DNA of 64,000 bases from an uncultured Verrucomicrobiales bacterium (GCA_949373085.1 CASICJ010000024.1:26089-90088); one strand, 5' to 3'. Shown: positions 53,186 through 62,745, numbered from the stretch's first letter. Made by a program: numbers and translations. Notes: generated by a model from the letters alone, not told the origin.

Positions 53186-53751
53186 TCAGATCCATACTCG
53201 TAACGGTCCTCTATTTTCAGTGCCGGATTGTTCGAGAATTTTGAGGAGGAAGCCAGTGCCGAAAAAGAGGGTGATTAACCAAGTTGTTAGAACGAGTAAT
53301 CCGAAAAAAATCCCGCTGTAGTAAGAGGGAGCTCGTCGCCCGGGAGAATTGTAGCCAATCCCATGGTGAAAACGTTCGGGCGTTTTTGTGTGAGGAGGCT
53401 GGCTGACTTTTTTTGTTGCTTAGCCTCTTCAAAGTCTTGGCGGGCCTTAGTCTTCTCCTGGATTTCCGCTCTAATAGTGCGATCTCGGATTTTCATCGTG
53501 ATGCCGTGAACTGCGGCAGTCGAAGAGGCGGGGAAAAGATAGGTTGTATCGATGGTCTTGGGGCCATCGTTTGTGTAAACTTAGGTTAGTGTGATTTCGG
53601 CGATTAAACCAGTGATGGTCACTTCGGAATGCGATGACTTAAAAGGAAAACAATCGATGTCATGATCTTCATCAATTTTAAAATAAGGCGACCTCTCCGA
53701 GGCAATCGCAAGGGATATTAGGAAGATAAAAAGAGGTATGCCTCGTTCCAT
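53186..53751 (-). pseudogene. decayed VIT-domain protein
   Basis: From the ATG at 53751 the minus strand reads a signal peptide (IPLFIFLISLAIAS), then SEVTITGLIAEITLT, a TAA at 53581-53583, and in the same frame VYTNDGPKTIDTTYLFPASS, AAVHGITMKIRDRTIRAEIQ, EKTKARQDFEEAKQQKKSAS and RPNVFTMGLATILPGDE. This is the N-terminal part of a vault/inter-alpha-trypsin (VIT) domain with a CAA-to-TAA change. Right after it another frame encodes a transmembrane helix (SGIFFGLLVLTTWLITLFFG) and a short tail ending at 53186. The von Willebrand A part is missing: nonsense mutation, large deletion and frameshift. Confidence 0.8.
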
Positions 53752-53825
53752 TCTGTTGGTAACCTGATTTCGTTTTATGAATGCTCACATTGATCCTAGT
53801 GTGAAATTTTGGAGAACTTGTCAGC

Positions 53826-54596
53826 TTAGGCGTAGTAATTCATATGGGGCGGGCGAAGAAAACCGATGAGGGTTTGATTCGAATTTTTAGCGAAGCTAAC
53901 GGCCAGAGATGATGGGGCTGAAATTCCGGCGACGAGCGGCAGGCGTGCGGCAACGGCCTTTTGCATGAGTTCAAATGAGATACGGCCCGAGAGGAGAAGA
54001 AAACAGCGCGTGAAATCAATTTTTTTGATGAGACCCTCGCCAATCGCCTTATCAAGGGCATTGTGCCTCCCGATATCTTCGCGAAGGATAAGCAGTTTTC
54101 CGTCTTGTGAAAAAATTCCTGAGGCGTGAATGCCTCCGGTTGAATCAAAGTTAGACTGGGCGGCTCGCATGGTATCGGGTGCCGATTGAATGATGAGAGG
54201 ATCAAATTCTAGTTTTTGTCCGATAGGAGGATGGCTTTGTAAGATTGCGTCAACTGTGGCTTTGCCACAAAGGCCACAGGAAGAGGCTGAGAAAAGGTGG
54301 CGGGTGAGGCGTTCCCAGTCGCATTCATGGTCATCGATAAGGAAAACCATGGCGTGATTATCGCGGGCCTCGATGTCGATGCGGCGGATTTGTGTAATAC
54401 CTTCGATAATCCCCTCAGTGAGCAAAAAACCCATCACGAGGAGTTCGTCGTCGCCTGGGGTTCGCATGAGAACGGCGAGTGGGCGGCCATCGACCACGAC
54501 TTGCAGAGGCTCTTCAACCGCAACAAGATCGTCGAGATGTGTTTCTTTTCTTTCAGACCATCGGGTGATCGAACAGGCGAGGGACGAATTAGGCAT
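53826..54596 (-). CDS. fdhD: formate dehydrogenase accessory sulfurtransferase FdhD
   Basis: 256 residues. FdhD transfers sulfur from a desulfurase to the molybdenum cofactor of formate dehydrogenases. The catalytic pair Cys107 and Cys110 is in SASSCGLCGKATV; GGIHASGIFSQDG, REDIGRHNALDKAIG and SGRISFELMQKA are family blocks. No formate dehydrogenase is in the window, so its client lies elsewhere in the genome. Confidence 0.95.
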   Translation of the reverse strand: MPNSSLACSITRWSERKETHLDDLVAVEEPLQVVVDGRPLAVLMRTPGDDELLVMGFLLTEGIIEGITQIRRIDIEARDNHAMVFLIDDHECDWERLTRHLFSASSCGLCGKATVDAILQSHPPIGQKLEFDPLIIQSAPDTMRAAQSNFDSTGGIHASGIFSQDGKLLILREDIGRHNALDKAIGEGLIKKIDFTRCFLLLSGRISFELMQKAVAARLPLVAGISAPSSLAVSFAKNSNQTLIGFLRPPHMNYYA

Positions 54597-54637
54597 AGCC
54601 TGACTCTATCAAACTCTGGGAGGAATTCACGCTCGAG

Positions 54638-55552
54638 TTAAGCGAGAGGGGTCGGATAGTCGCCGTTTTTGATGAGTGCCGCAATGCTCTCGACAACATG
54701 GGGCTTGTCTTCAGGGTAAGTGACGCCGAACCAGGATGAGGAGGTTTCGAGGACATAGCAGTCGGCGATGCCACGATTTACGAGGTCATCGACGACGGTT
54801 GGAATATAGCATTCACTTTTCGGTTCGGTGCCGTGTTCGGCGAGGAATTTGGTGAAGTGATCCATGAGTTCAGTGAGGAAAGAAATAGGGAAAGCCCAAA
54901 GGTTCATCGAGACGACGACATTTTCCTCAACGAGGCAGGCGTTGCCAGCGATTCCGCGTCCTTCGATTTGATTGTCGTCTTTGCGCGAGATTTCGACGAC
55001 TTCTTCGACGCCTTTGAGAAGACCGTTGTCGATTTTACAAATGCCGCGATTGACGGCGCCATGATCGGAAAGAGTGTTGACGATGTGGTAACCGACAAGG
55101 GCGTAGCGATCTTTTATGCTGCTTGAATCTTCACGAGTCAGGAAATTGGCGGCCTGCTGGTAGGCGTCGGTTCCGTAAAAATCGTCTGCATTGATGACGG
55201 CGAATGGGCGATCTATTTCGTCGCGTGCGGCCAGAATGGCGTGGGACGTGCCCCAAGGTTTCTCCCGTCCTTGGGGCACGGCGTAAGTTTCGGGTAGATC
55301 GTCTAACCTTTGGAAGGCGTAAGCGACTTCGATTTGGTTCACAAATTTAGCTCCCACGGTGGTTTGGAAGGACTCGGCAAAGTCCTCGCGAATCACAAAG
55401 ATTACTTTGGAGAATCCGGCTTTGATCGCATCGAAGACCGAGTAGTCGAGAACAGTTTCACCATTGGGCCCCATGGGATCCATTTGCTTGAGGCCACCAT
55501 AACGGCTGCCCATGCCAGCTGCGAGAACCACGAGCGCGGGGGAATTTACCAT
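54638..55552 (-). CDS. sugar-phosphate nucleotidyltransferase
   Basis: 304 residues, NTP-transferase fold. The nucleotide loop is LAAGMGSRYGGLKQMDP, followed by FAVINADDFYGTDAY (metal-binding Asp) and WFGVTYPEDKPHV at the C-terminus. The text after the loop (PMGPNGETVLDYSVFDA) matches a group of uncharacterised nucleotidyltransferases found beside phosphotransferases in Bacteroidota and PVC bacteria. Product sugar not predictable. A 12-base inverted repeat lies within the gene. Confidence 0.83.
   Translation of the reverse strand: MVNSPALVVLAAGMGSRYGGLKQMDPMGPNGETVLDYSVFDAIKAGFSKVIFVIREDFAESFQTTVGAKFVNQIEVAYAFQRLDDLPETYAVPQGREKPWGTSHAILAARDEIDRPFAVINADDFYGTDAYQQAANFLTREDSSSIKDRYALVGYHIVNTLSDHGAVNRGICKIDNGLLKGVEEVVEISRKDDNQIEGRGIAGNACLVEENVVVSMNLWAFPISFLTELMDHFTKFLAEHGTEPKSECYIPTVVDDLVNRGIADCYVLETSSSWFGVTYPEDKPHVVESIAALIKNGDYPTPLA
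55247..55280. repeat. perfect 12-bp inverted repeat inside coding sequence
   Basis: CGTGCCCCAAGG at 55247-55258 and its exact complement at 55269-55280, loop of 10. It lies in the nucleotidyltransferase gene, encoding VPQGREKPWGTS. Very stable as RNA; may be chance or affect translation or transcript ends. Confidence 0.7.
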
Positions 55553-55647
55553 GTCGCGCTGATTTGGAAGGGGTGGGGCGGATTTGGCAAGGGAGAATCT
55601 CTATTGTTTCCTTGGTCAAAGTGCCGGTGGTGCGCTATTTCGGGGGC

Positions 55648-56901
55648 GTGAAAATCTGCGTTGTCGGAAAAGGTGGACGTGAGCATGCCCTGATTCGGGC
55701 ACTCCGTGAGTCGGCGAGTCAGCCTGAAGTGTTTTGTTTCCCCGGGAGTGAGGCTATTCATGAGCTTGAAGGAGCCGGGACGGTGGAAGCCCACGATCTC
55801 GATTCCTTAATTTCGTGGATGACGATGTCTTCGATCGACCTTTGTGTGGCGGGAGAGGAGAGTTATTTAGTGACTGGTGAAGGTTTGGCGAATCGTTGTG
55901 AAGATGCGGGGATTCCTTGCTGGGGGCCTCCGTTTGCGGCAGCTCAGATGGAGGCCTCGAAAGAATTCGCTAAGGAATTCATGCAGCGGCACGAGATTCC
56001 GACCGGGGCGGCTTCGGGTTGTGCGGACTTCGATGAAGCTAGGGCTGCGATTGGTGGGAAGTATCCGACCGTTCTCAAATTTGATGGTTTGGCCGCCGGA
56101 AAAGGGGTAGCGGTTTGTCCTGACGAGGCTTCGGCCGAAGAGTTTTTGCAGGAGGTGATGGTGGAGAGGCGATTTGGCCCAGGCCGGCTGTTAGTCGAAG
56201 AGTGCCTCGTGGGTGCTGAAATCTCAATTTTTGCGGCAGTGAGCGGGCCAGATTACCTTATCCTCACTCCGGCTCGTGATTACAAGCGGATCGGCGAAGG
56301 AGATGAGGGGCCGAATACTGGTGGAATGGGTGCAGTAGCGAGTCGGCAGTTAGCCGATCCTGAATTGATGAAGCGAATCGAGGAGGAGATTGTCGCTCCG
56401 ACGGTAGCAGGGTTGGAAAAGGATGCGTTGAATTACAAAGGTTTTCTCTATTTCGGGCTGATGCTCACTGAGGACGGGCCGAAAATTATTGAGTATAATT
56501 GCCGATTTGGTGACCCCGAGTGTCAGGCTGTCATGCCCTTGGTTTCAGGAGATCTTGCAGAATTCTGTCTCGAAGGGGCTAAGGGGAATCTTAAACCTGA
56601 GTTGCTATCGTTTAGTGAAGGCTGGTCGGTGTGCTGTATTTTGGCTTCCGCTGGTTATCCCGAGTCATCTCGCTCGAATGATGTAATCGATGGGTTAGAT
56701 TTAATTTTAGATGCCCGAGTGTATCATGCTGGGACGAAGAAGATCGGAAACGACTGGGCTACGAATGGAGGCCGTGTCTTGGCAATAGTTGCTGGGGGAG
56801 AGACTCGTCAGGCCGCAGTTGAACAAGCTCACGCTGAGGCAGCAAAGGTGACTTTTGATGGGAGTCAGCGCCGTGCTGACATTGGTCGCTTGCATTTCTA
56901 A
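55648..56901 (+). CDS. purD: phosphoribosylamine-glycine ligase
   Basis: ATP-grasp enzyme of purine synthesis, step two. 417 residues from the GTG at 55648, which gives the standard VKICVVGKGGREHALIRAL start and has a G5 run before it; the frame opens at 55564. ATP-grasp blocks: KFDGLAAGKGVAV, GPNTGGMGAV, EYNCRFGDPECQ. First of the purD-pyrR-pyrB-pyrC cluster, divergent from the nucleotidyltransferase. Confidence 0.95.
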   Translation: MKICVVGKGGREHALIRALRESASQPEVFCFPGSEAIHELEGAGTVEAHDLDSLISWMTMSSIDLCVAGEESYLVTGEGLANRCEDAGIPCWGPPFAAAQMEASKEFAKEFMQRHEIPTGAASGCADFDEARAAIGGKYPTVLKFDGLAAGKGVAVCPDEASAEEFLQEVMVERRFGPGRLLVEECLVGAEISIFAAVSGPDYLILTPARDYKRIGEGDEGPNTGGMGAVASRQLADPELMKRIEEEIVAPTVAGLEKDALNYKGFLYFGLMLTEDGPKIIEYNCRFGDPECQAVMPLVSGDLAEFCLEGAKGNLKPELLSFSEGWSVCCILASAGYPESSRSNDVIDGLDLILDARVYHAGTKKIGNDWATNGGRVLAIVAGGETRQAAVEQAHAEAAKVTFDGSQRRADIGRLHF

Positions 56902-56929
56902 CTCTACTTCCTAGCATCCTCCTAACCGA

Positions 56930-57451
56930 ATGAGCACTGCCCTCGATCCCGCAGCCATGTCGGCGGCCATTGACCGCCTGGCGGATCAGATTTTTTCAGC
57001 TGCTGATGGCCAAGCCATCGATCTTGTAGGAATCCGGAGTCGCGGTGATGAAGTGGCTGAGAGGGTCTTTGTAAAGCTCGTCGAGCGCGGAGCGCAGGCT
57101 CGGTTGGGAGTTTTGGATATCTCGCTCTACCGTGACGATTACGAGCATCTTAGTAGTAATCCGACGCTTCAAAGTAGTTCAATCGATTTCCCGGTCGATG
57201 GCTCGCACGTTGTCTTGGTTGATGATGTGATCTTCACTGGCCGAACAATCCGGGCGGCTTTGGATGCTCTCTTCGATTACGGCCGTCCATCTAAGGTGGA
57301 TCTCGCAGTTTTGATCGACCGGGGTCATCGGGAAATCCCGGTGGAACCTCGATTTGTTGGTGAACATCTTGAAACGGACCGAATGGACCGTGTGGATGTC
57401 AGTCTAGAAAAAATTGATGGCAAGGACGCTGTCGAAATTATTACTCAATAG
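56930..57451 (+). CDS. pyrR: PyrR: pyrimidine operon regulator / uracil phosphoribosyltransferase
   Basis: 173 residues. The PRPP-binding motif VVLVDDVIFTGRTIRAAL is at 94-111; SRGDEVAERVFVKL and VDLAVLIDRGHREIPVEP are PyrR features. PyrR binds the pyr mRNA leader in Gram-positives in response to UMP or PRPP and also makes UMP from uracil. The gap to purD is only 28 bases and shows no attenuator, so RNA control would have to occur elsewhere, or the enzyme role dominates. Confidence 0.93.
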   Translation: MSTALDPAAMSAAIDRLADQIFSAADGQAIDLVGIRSRGDEVAERVFVKLVERGAQARLGVLDISLYRDDYEHLSSNPTLQSSSIDFPVDGSHVVLVDDVIFTGRTIRAALDALFDYGRPSKVDLAVLIDRGHREIPVEPRFVGEHLETDRMDRVDVSLEKIDGKDAVEIITQ

Positions 57452-57462
57452 AATATCAGTTT

Positions 57463-58386
57463 ATGGCACGAAAAGATTTCCTAGATATTGTCTCACTTGA
57501 CCGCGCGGAAATCATTCATCTGCTCGATCAAGCAGTGCCATTCAAAGACCTCTTTACCCGCTCCGTTAAAAAAGTTCCGGCCTTGAAGGGTAAGACGGTT
57601 CTTATGTTATTTTATGAGCCCAGTACGCGGACATTGTCGTCATTTGAAGTTGCGGCAAAACGGCTCTCGGCAGATGTCACCATCTTCGATGTGCCTCATT
57701 CTTCGGTTACGAAAGGGGAATCAGTTCGTGACACCATTGATACCTTACAGGCGATGCGAGCAGACTACATTGTCGTGCGCCATCGTCTCTCTGGCCAGCC
57801 GGCTGCAATTGCACGGCAAACGAATGCTTCCGTTATCAATGCGGGTGATGGAGCGCATGCCCACCCGACACAGGCCTTGCTCGATGCGTTTACTCTTCGG
57901 GAAGTTCATCCTGAATTGCCTGGTCGTAAGGTAGTAATTATGGGTGATATTCTTCACAGCCGAGTGGCGCGCTCTACGAGCACAATTCTGGATAAACTCG
58001 GAGTTGAGGTTGCTTTTTGTGGGCCGGGAAGCTTAGTGCCGCGGACCCGTTTTAAGCGTTTTACCAATTACGATGAGGCGATGAGCTGGGGGCCGGATGC
58101 CGTTTATCAACTTCGAGTGCAGAAGGAGCGACAGGATGCGCCGTTTTATCCAAGTGATCGTGAGTATCATGCGGTTTATGGAATCACCGAGGAACGCCTC
58201 AAGGAGATTAGCGATAAAGGAATCTACGTGATGCATCCAGGACCGGTCAACCGGGGTGTTGAACTTTGTGATGCAGTGCTCGACTATGATCGCTGCCTCA
58301 TTTCCCAGCAGGTAGAAAATGGGATCGCGACCCGGATGGCGGTGCTCTTTGGTCTTAAACCAGATTTAAAAAACGAACCCTCATGA
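57463..58386 (+). CDS. pyrB: aspartate carbamoyltransferase catalytic subunit
   Basis: 307 residues. Condenses carbamoyl phosphate and aspartate. The carbamoyl-phosphate site YEPSTRTLSSFEVAAKRL (STRT at 54-57), VRHRLSG, DGAHAHPTQALLDAFT and MHPGPVNRGVEL are complete. 11 bases after pyrR; ATGA overlap with pyrC. No pyrI regulatory subunit is seen. Confidence 0.96.
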   Translation: MARKDFLDIVSLDRAEIIHLLDQAVPFKDLFTRSVKKVPALKGKTVLMLFYEPSTRTLSSFEVAAKRLSADVTIFDVPHSSVTKGESVRDTIDTLQAMRADYIVVRHRLSGQPAAIARQTNASVINAGDGAHAHPTQALLDAFTLREVHPELPGRKVVIMGDILHSRVARSTSTILDKLGVEVAFCGPGSLVPRTRFKRFTNYDEAMSWGPDAVYQLRVQKERQDAPFYPSDREYHAVYGITEERLKEISDKGIYVMHPGPVNRGVELCDAVLDYDRCLISQQVENGIATRMAVLFGLKPDLKNEPS

Positions 58387-59654
58387 ATCTTTTTTTACAA
58401 GGCGGCGAAGTCGCGACGGAAGACGAAGCCCCGCGACGTGCTGATGTTTGGATTGTTGACGGCGTCATCAAGAAGGTTGGAGTCTCTGATGTTCCTGAGG
58501 GTGCGCGTGTGATCGATTGCGCTGGTAAGATTGTCATGCCGGGAATGTTCGATGCACATGTGCATTTTCGTGAACCGGGTCAGGAGAAAAAAGAAACGAT
58601 TTTAGATGGCACCGAGGCGGCCATCAATGGGGGGATTACTGGTGTGGTTATGATGCCGAATACTTCTCCGTCTGTCGATTCTCCCACTGTGGTTAAGCGG
58701 GTGCTCGACCAAGGTGTAAAGTGCCGTATTCCGGTTTTAACTTCGGCGTGTATAACAGTCGACCGAGCCGGCCATGAAATGGCCCCAATTGCTGGGTTGA
58801 AGGAAGCTGGAATCCTTATGCTAACCGACGACGGTGACGCTGTTCCAAATGCCGCCTTGCTCAAGCGTGCGATGGAGTATGGCAAGGAGTTTGATATGTT
58901 TTTTGCAAGTCATTGTGAAGATCCACAGCTTTGTGGGCCTCGTGCCCTAAACGAAGGTCCAGTTAGTTATCGGCTGGGAATTCAAGGGACACCGGCGCTA
59001 GCTGAGGAAATCTGCATGGATCGAGATATCCGCTTGGCTCACGCGACCGGAGCAACGTTGCATATCCAGCATGTCAGTTCAGCGATCGGAATGGAAACGA
59101 TTCGTTGGTGGCGTGATGAACGGGGTGCAAAGGTTTCGGGAGAGGTTTCGCCGCATCACTTGATGTTCGCTGACGAGGACATCGGGGATTACGACACCCA
59201 TTACAAAATGAATCCGCCACTTCGGACGCGAGAAGATAATGCGGCCTTGCTCCAGGGTCTCAAAAATGGCGTTTTTAGAATTATCGCTACAGATCACGCT
59301 CCCCACACCGACTTTGAGAAATCGCAAGCCTTCGTGGATGCTCCTAATGGCATCACTGGTTTGGATACCGCGTTAGTATCGCTGCATGATCGATTTATTG
59401 TGACCGGCGAATTTGGATGGGATCTCATCGTGAAACGCTACTCAGCTGAGCCGCGGCGAATGATGCGGCTTGAAGTTGCGGAAGTTTCTGAAGGAAATTC
59501 AGCAGACCTTATCGTCTTTGATCCAGATAAGGAAACTACTTTCACAAAGGATTTCATGAAGTCTAGAAGCTCGAACACCCCGTTTTTAGATAAGACGTTG
59601 AAGGGCTCAGTTGAGATGGTCGTTCTAGGAGATGAAATCTTGTTAGAGCGTTAA
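58383..59654 (+). CDS. pyrC: dihydroorotase
   Basis: 423 residues, class I (long) amidohydrolase type. Zinc ligands His59 and His61 in DAHVHFREPGQ, further ligands in FASHCEDP and LHIQHVSS, and the catalytic Asp in RIIATDHAPHTDFEK. In type I enzymes a lysine or Asp bridges the metals. Starts by ATGA overlap with pyrB; this completes steps 2-3 of pyrimidine synthesis in the cluster. Confidence 0.93.
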   Translation: MNLFLQGGEVATEDEAPRRADVWIVDGVIKKVGVSDVPEGARVIDCAGKIVMPGMFDAHVHFREPGQEKKETILDGTEAAINGGITGVVMMPNTSPSVDSPTVVKRVLDQGVKCRIPVLTSACITVDRAGHEMAPIAGLKEAGILMLTDDGDAVPNAALLKRAMEYGKEFDMFFASHCEDPQLCGPRALNEGPVSYRLGIQGTPALAEEICMDRDIRLAHATGATLHIQHVSSAIGMETIRWWRDERGAKVSGEVSPHHLMFADEDIGDYDTHYKMNPPLRTREDNAALLQGLKNGVFRIIATDHAPHTDFEKSQAFVDAPNGITGLDTALVSLHDRFIVTGEFGWDLIVKRYSAEPRRMMRLEVAEVSEGNSADLIVFDPDKETTFTKDFMKSRSSNTPFLDKTLKGSVEMVVLGDEILLER

Positions 59655-59723
59655 CGCGACCTAGGTCCTTGAAGCTTTCTTCGATCTAGCCTGTCTGCCC
59701 CTTGGCAAGGTGGAGCGGCACCC

Positions 59724-60209
59724 TTAGCCCTTGTCCTGCATCGCCTTTGGTGGACCAAGAATCTCGGCGAGAAGGAGTGCTTCCCGTGCCGCTGTTGGAC
59801 TTGAAAGATGACGGTAAACCCTCGATTTGGTCGAGTTCCTAGCTTTTCTGACGCCTGCCTTTTTTCGTGCTTTGAGAGCCTCTAGAGCCTGCTTTTCAGC
59901 GGCACTTAGTTTGGGTAGAACCGGCGCGGAAGGAAGAGGTGGTGGTGGTGTGGCCTTTCTACTGGAAAAAGAAACAGCTTCGCTAAGCCGAGGAGGAGAG
60001 GTCGGAGGAGAAATTTCGATCTGGAGATCGCTTTGCGGCCTCGCGAGCTCTTCTTCATAGGCTTGATAGAGATCAGGACCAGTTTCTTCTCCGAGGACCT
60101 CTTCAGCGCCCCCGTTTTTTCTTTTTTCAAAAAAGGCTTTGATGGCAGCAAAAATGACCATCAGCACGACTAAAATAGCCTGCGGATCAAGTTGCTCAAG
60201 AATGTCCAT
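59724..60209 (-). CDS. hypothetical membrane-anchored protein next to floA
   Basis: 161 residues from the ATG at 60209 (MDILEQLDPQAILVVLMVIF). One N-terminal transmembrane helix, then a hydrophilic Pro- and Lys-rich region (ATPPPPLPSAP) and a short helical end with REALLLAEILGPPKAM. The EILGPPKAM-type ending is common in small proteins of this phylum. It begins 18 bases behind floA on the same strand, which suggests a role at flotillin membrane domains. Confidence 0.6.
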   Translation of the reverse strand: MDILEQLDPQAILVVLMVIFAAIKAFFEKRKNGGAEEVLGEETGPDLYQAYEEELARPQSDLQIEISPPTSPPRLSEAVSFSSRKATPPPPLPSAPVLPKLSAAEKQALEALKARKKAGVRKARNSTKSRVYRHLSSPTAAREALLLAEILGPPKAMQDKG

Positions 60210-60227
60210 AACGAGAGGCGATTGCAC

Positions 60228-61244
60228 TTAGGATTCTTCGGACTCGTTTGTTCCTTCCTCTCCGATTGAATCACGCATCTTAGTGTCGGCGATTACGTTT
60301 TCATATTTTGCGTAATCCATAACGCCAAGTTTTCCGTTCTGGAAAGCTTCGGCAATGGCTAATGGGACGGCGGCTTCAGCTTCCACGACCTTGGCCCGCA
60401 TTTCTTGGGTCCGGGCTGCCATTTCTTGCTCCGAAGCAACTGCTGCTGCCCTACGCATTTCGGCCTTGGCTTGCGCAACTTGTTTGTCTGCTTCGGCTTG
60501 TTCAGTTTGTAAGCGTGCACCGACATTATCAGCGACGTCAACGTCGGCGATATCGATGGAAAGGATAGAGAAGGCTGTCGCAGCATCGACTCCTTTTTCA
60601 AGAACCAGGCGAGAAATAGAATCGGGATTCTCCAGAACGGTTTTGTAGGAACTTGCTGACCCCACTGAGGTCACGATACCTTCGCCAACACGGGCGATGA
60701 TTGTTTCTTCGGTCGCGCCACCGACAAAGCGATCTAGGTTTGTGCGGACTGTCACTCGCGCTCTAACGTTTACCCCGATCCCATCTTTTGCGACAGCGGT
60801 GATTTTAGTCACCCCACTTGAAGGGTTTGGGCAATCGATGACCCTTGGGTTGATGGAGGTATTGATTGCTTCGCTGACTGTTTTTCCGGTGTCCTTAGTA
60901 GCAAGGTCGATGGCACACGCTGTTTTGAAGGGAAGTGAGATTCCGGCTTTGTCGGCAGCGATTAGCGCAAGAACAAGGTTAACGACATCTCCGCCGGCAA
61001 GGTAGTGTGCTTCAAGTGAGTCTGTTGTGTAATCTAAGCCAGCCTTAGATGCCGTGATTCTGCTATTCACAATTAGGCTCGGGGGAACTTTTCGGAATCG
61101 CATCATAATGAGATTTACAAGGCTGACAGGTACGCCTGATGACCGGGCTTGGATCCAAAGGCCAAAGAAGTTAATGAAGATAACTCCAACAATAAGAAGG
61201 GCGATGACTGCGACCGTCGCAAGGATAAGCTCAAAATTTTCCAT
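60228..61244 (-). CDS. floA: flotillin-like protein FloA
   Basis: 338 residues. One N-terminal transmembrane hairpin ([20 protein letters not shown]), then a SPFH-like domain ([20 protein letters not shown]) and a coiled coil rich in Glu-Ala ([20 protein letters not shown]). This is the FloA/YqfA family that scaffolds detergent-resistant membrane regions in bacteria. The gene usually has an NfeD gene next to it, but none is visible here; the small membrane protein downstream takes that place. Confidence 0.93.
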   Translation of the reverse strand: MENFELILATVAVIALLIVGVIFINFFGLWIQARSSGVPVSLVNLIMMRFRKVPPSLIVNSRITASKAGLDYTTDSLEAHYLAGGDVVNLVLALIAADKAGISLPFKTACAIDLATKDTGKTVSEAINTSINPRVIDCPNPSSGVTKITAVAKDGIGVNVRARVTVRTNLDRFVGGATEETIIARVGEGIVTSVGSASSYKTVLENPDSISRLVLEKGVDAATAFSILSIDIADVDVADNVGARLQTEQAEADKQVAQAKAEMRRAAAVASEQEMAARTQEMRAKVVEAEAAVPLAIAEAFQNGKLGVMDYAKYENVIADTKMRDSIGEEGTNESEES

Positions 61245-61307
61245 ACGGGAGCTTAGGGCATCTGAGGAGATCGTGCAATTTGAAGTTTGAATTTTGCTGA
61301 TGTGGAA

Positions 61308-62135
61308 ATGAGACTTCTCAGCGTGAGTAGCGGAGAGCGGTCAATTGGCGTAATAGCCGGAAATGGAATTTACCCTGAAACCTTCATAAAGGCTGCTCGT
61401 CGCGAGGGGATTCGAATCATCGTGGCTGCCTTTAGAGGAGAGACAAAGCCTGAACTGGAAGCAATGGCTGACGAAATTAAGTGGTTCCGGGTCGGGCAAC
61501 TGGGAGGATTAATTAAGTTTTTTTGTAAAAAAGGGGCAAAGGAGGCAATCATGGTGGGTCAGATTGCGCCTCGAAATCTTTTTGACCTTTGGCCGGATCT
61601 TCGAACCTTGAAAGTGTTGCACTCGGTCAAAGAGAGGAATGCTGAATCTTTATTTGGTGCGATTGCAAACGAATTAACAAAAGATGGAATCACTCTGTTG
61701 CCGGCAACGACCTTTTTAGAGGACCAAATGGCCGCCGAAGGCCACCTTCATGGGCCTAGACCAAGCGAGCGTGACTGGGAAGATATACGCTTTGGAACAA
61801 AGATTGTGAAGCAGACGAGCGCCCTAGATATCGGTCAGAGTATTGTGGTGAGACGAGGCACCGTTCTTGCCGTCGAGGCTTTTGAAGGAACAGATGAATG
61901 CATCAGGCGTGGAGGTAAACTAGGAAACGGAAAAGATGTGACTTTGGTTAAGGTTTCAAAACCGGCGCAAGATATGAGGTTCGATGTTCCCGTGATCGGG
62001 CCAAAGACAATAGAGAGTTGTCAAGAGGCTGGGGTGGGAACGATCGCAGTCGAAGCGGGGAAGACCCTTTTTCTGGGACTAGATGAAATAAAATCTAAAT
62101 GCTGTGATGGAAAGATCACAATTGTTGGTTTTTAG
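61308..62135 (+). CDS. lpxI: UDP-2,3-diacylglucosamine diphosphatase LpxI
   Basis: Lipid A pathway hydrolase, 275 residues from the ATG at 61308 (a TTG seven codons upstream is an alternative). Family text: [95 protein letters not shown]. LpxI replaces LpxH in many PVC and alphaproteobacterial genomes. Last gene before the tRNA. Confidence 0.93.
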   Translation: MRLLSVSSGERSIGVIAGNGIYPETFIKAARREGIRIIVAAFRGETKPELEAMADEIKWFRVGQLGGLIKFFCKKGAKEAIMVGQIAPRNLFDLWPDLRTLKVLHSVKERNAESLFGAIANELTKDGITLLPATTFLEDQMAAEGHLHGPRPSERDWEDIRFGTKIVKQTSALDIGQSIVVRRGTVLAVEAFEGTDECIRRGGKLGNGKDVTLVKVSKPAQDMRFDVPVIGPKTIESCQEAGVGTIAVEAGKTLFLGLDEIKSKCCDGKITIVGF

Positions 62136-62207
62136 TAAAATCAAAGGGCGGGGGCTTGACAGAGCACACTGAAATTTGAAGACTCCGCCCGTTCTTAGTA
62201 AACGTAG

Positions 62208-62289
62208 GCCGGCGTGGCGGAATTGGTAGACGCGCGCGATTCAAAATCGCGTTTCTTAGGAAGTATCGGTTCGATTCCGATCGCCGGTA
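62208..62289 (+). tRNA. tRNA-Leu (anticodon CAA)
   Basis: 82 bases without CCA. Acceptor GCCGGCG (62208-62214) pairs with CGCCGGT (62282-62288), discriminator A. D arm GCGGAATTGGTAGACGC, anticodon stem-loop CGCGA-TTCAAAA-TCGCG with anticodon CAA, a leucine-type long variable arm, and T arm ATCGG-TTCGATT-CCGAT. The CCA is not encoded. A tRNA 3' end is a usual integration site for elements, and element-like genes follow. Confidence 0.95.
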
Positions 62290-62745
62290 CTTGCTGCTAA
62301 CAAATAAGTTAGGGGGGATTTGGGGGTGTTTCTTCTAGTAGAAGGTTCATCCTGTAATTGTGGCTAAATTGGCCTGTTACTCAACCTAAATGGGCGACAA
62401 ATGGGCGACAAGGCCCCGACAAACTTCTTAACTTTAGTTTTTTTGTTCATTAAGACGCGATTAGATCGTCTTGCGTTGGTATCTTCAGCCATGACCATCA
62501 TCGAGGAGCTGAAAATCAAGGTGGAAGAGGTCACTGAGGAGATCTTACTGCTTCAAAAACTACCCATATCAGCGTCTTGGTGGGACCCAAGTGTATTTGA
62601 TTGATTCAAGGGTTCCAATTCCATCGCCCGAAGTAATTTGGTGTTTTTTTCTTCTGTTTGCTGAATGAGCCGGAATTGGAAAAAATAATCACCGGGCCTT
62701 CTGACGAAAAGGTAAAAGAGGAAAATCTCCAAACTTTTTAACAAC
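62290..62745. other. non-coding or poorly coding left end of the element
   Basis: 456 bases. It holds a tandem repeat (62388-62411), a short dyad CTTCTA-G-TAGAAG at 62332-62344, and a frame 62401-62604 (67 codons) with an internal ATG at 62491 giving MTIIEELKIKVEEVTEEILL, a possible short coiled coil. None of the frames is recognised. Confidence 0.45.
62388..62411. repeat. 11-bp tandem repeat near the element end
   Basis: AAATGGGCGAC occurs twice in direct order followed by AA. It lies 99 bases inside the boundary tRNA; repeats like this serve as arm-type binding sites of tyrosine integrases in some phages, which is only a suggestion here. Confidence 0.6.

Noticed and set aside
53826..54596. 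FdhD as marker of a formate dehydrogenase island
   Set aside because: No fdh subunit or molybdenum-cofactor gene adjoins it in the window; FdhD genes often stand alone.
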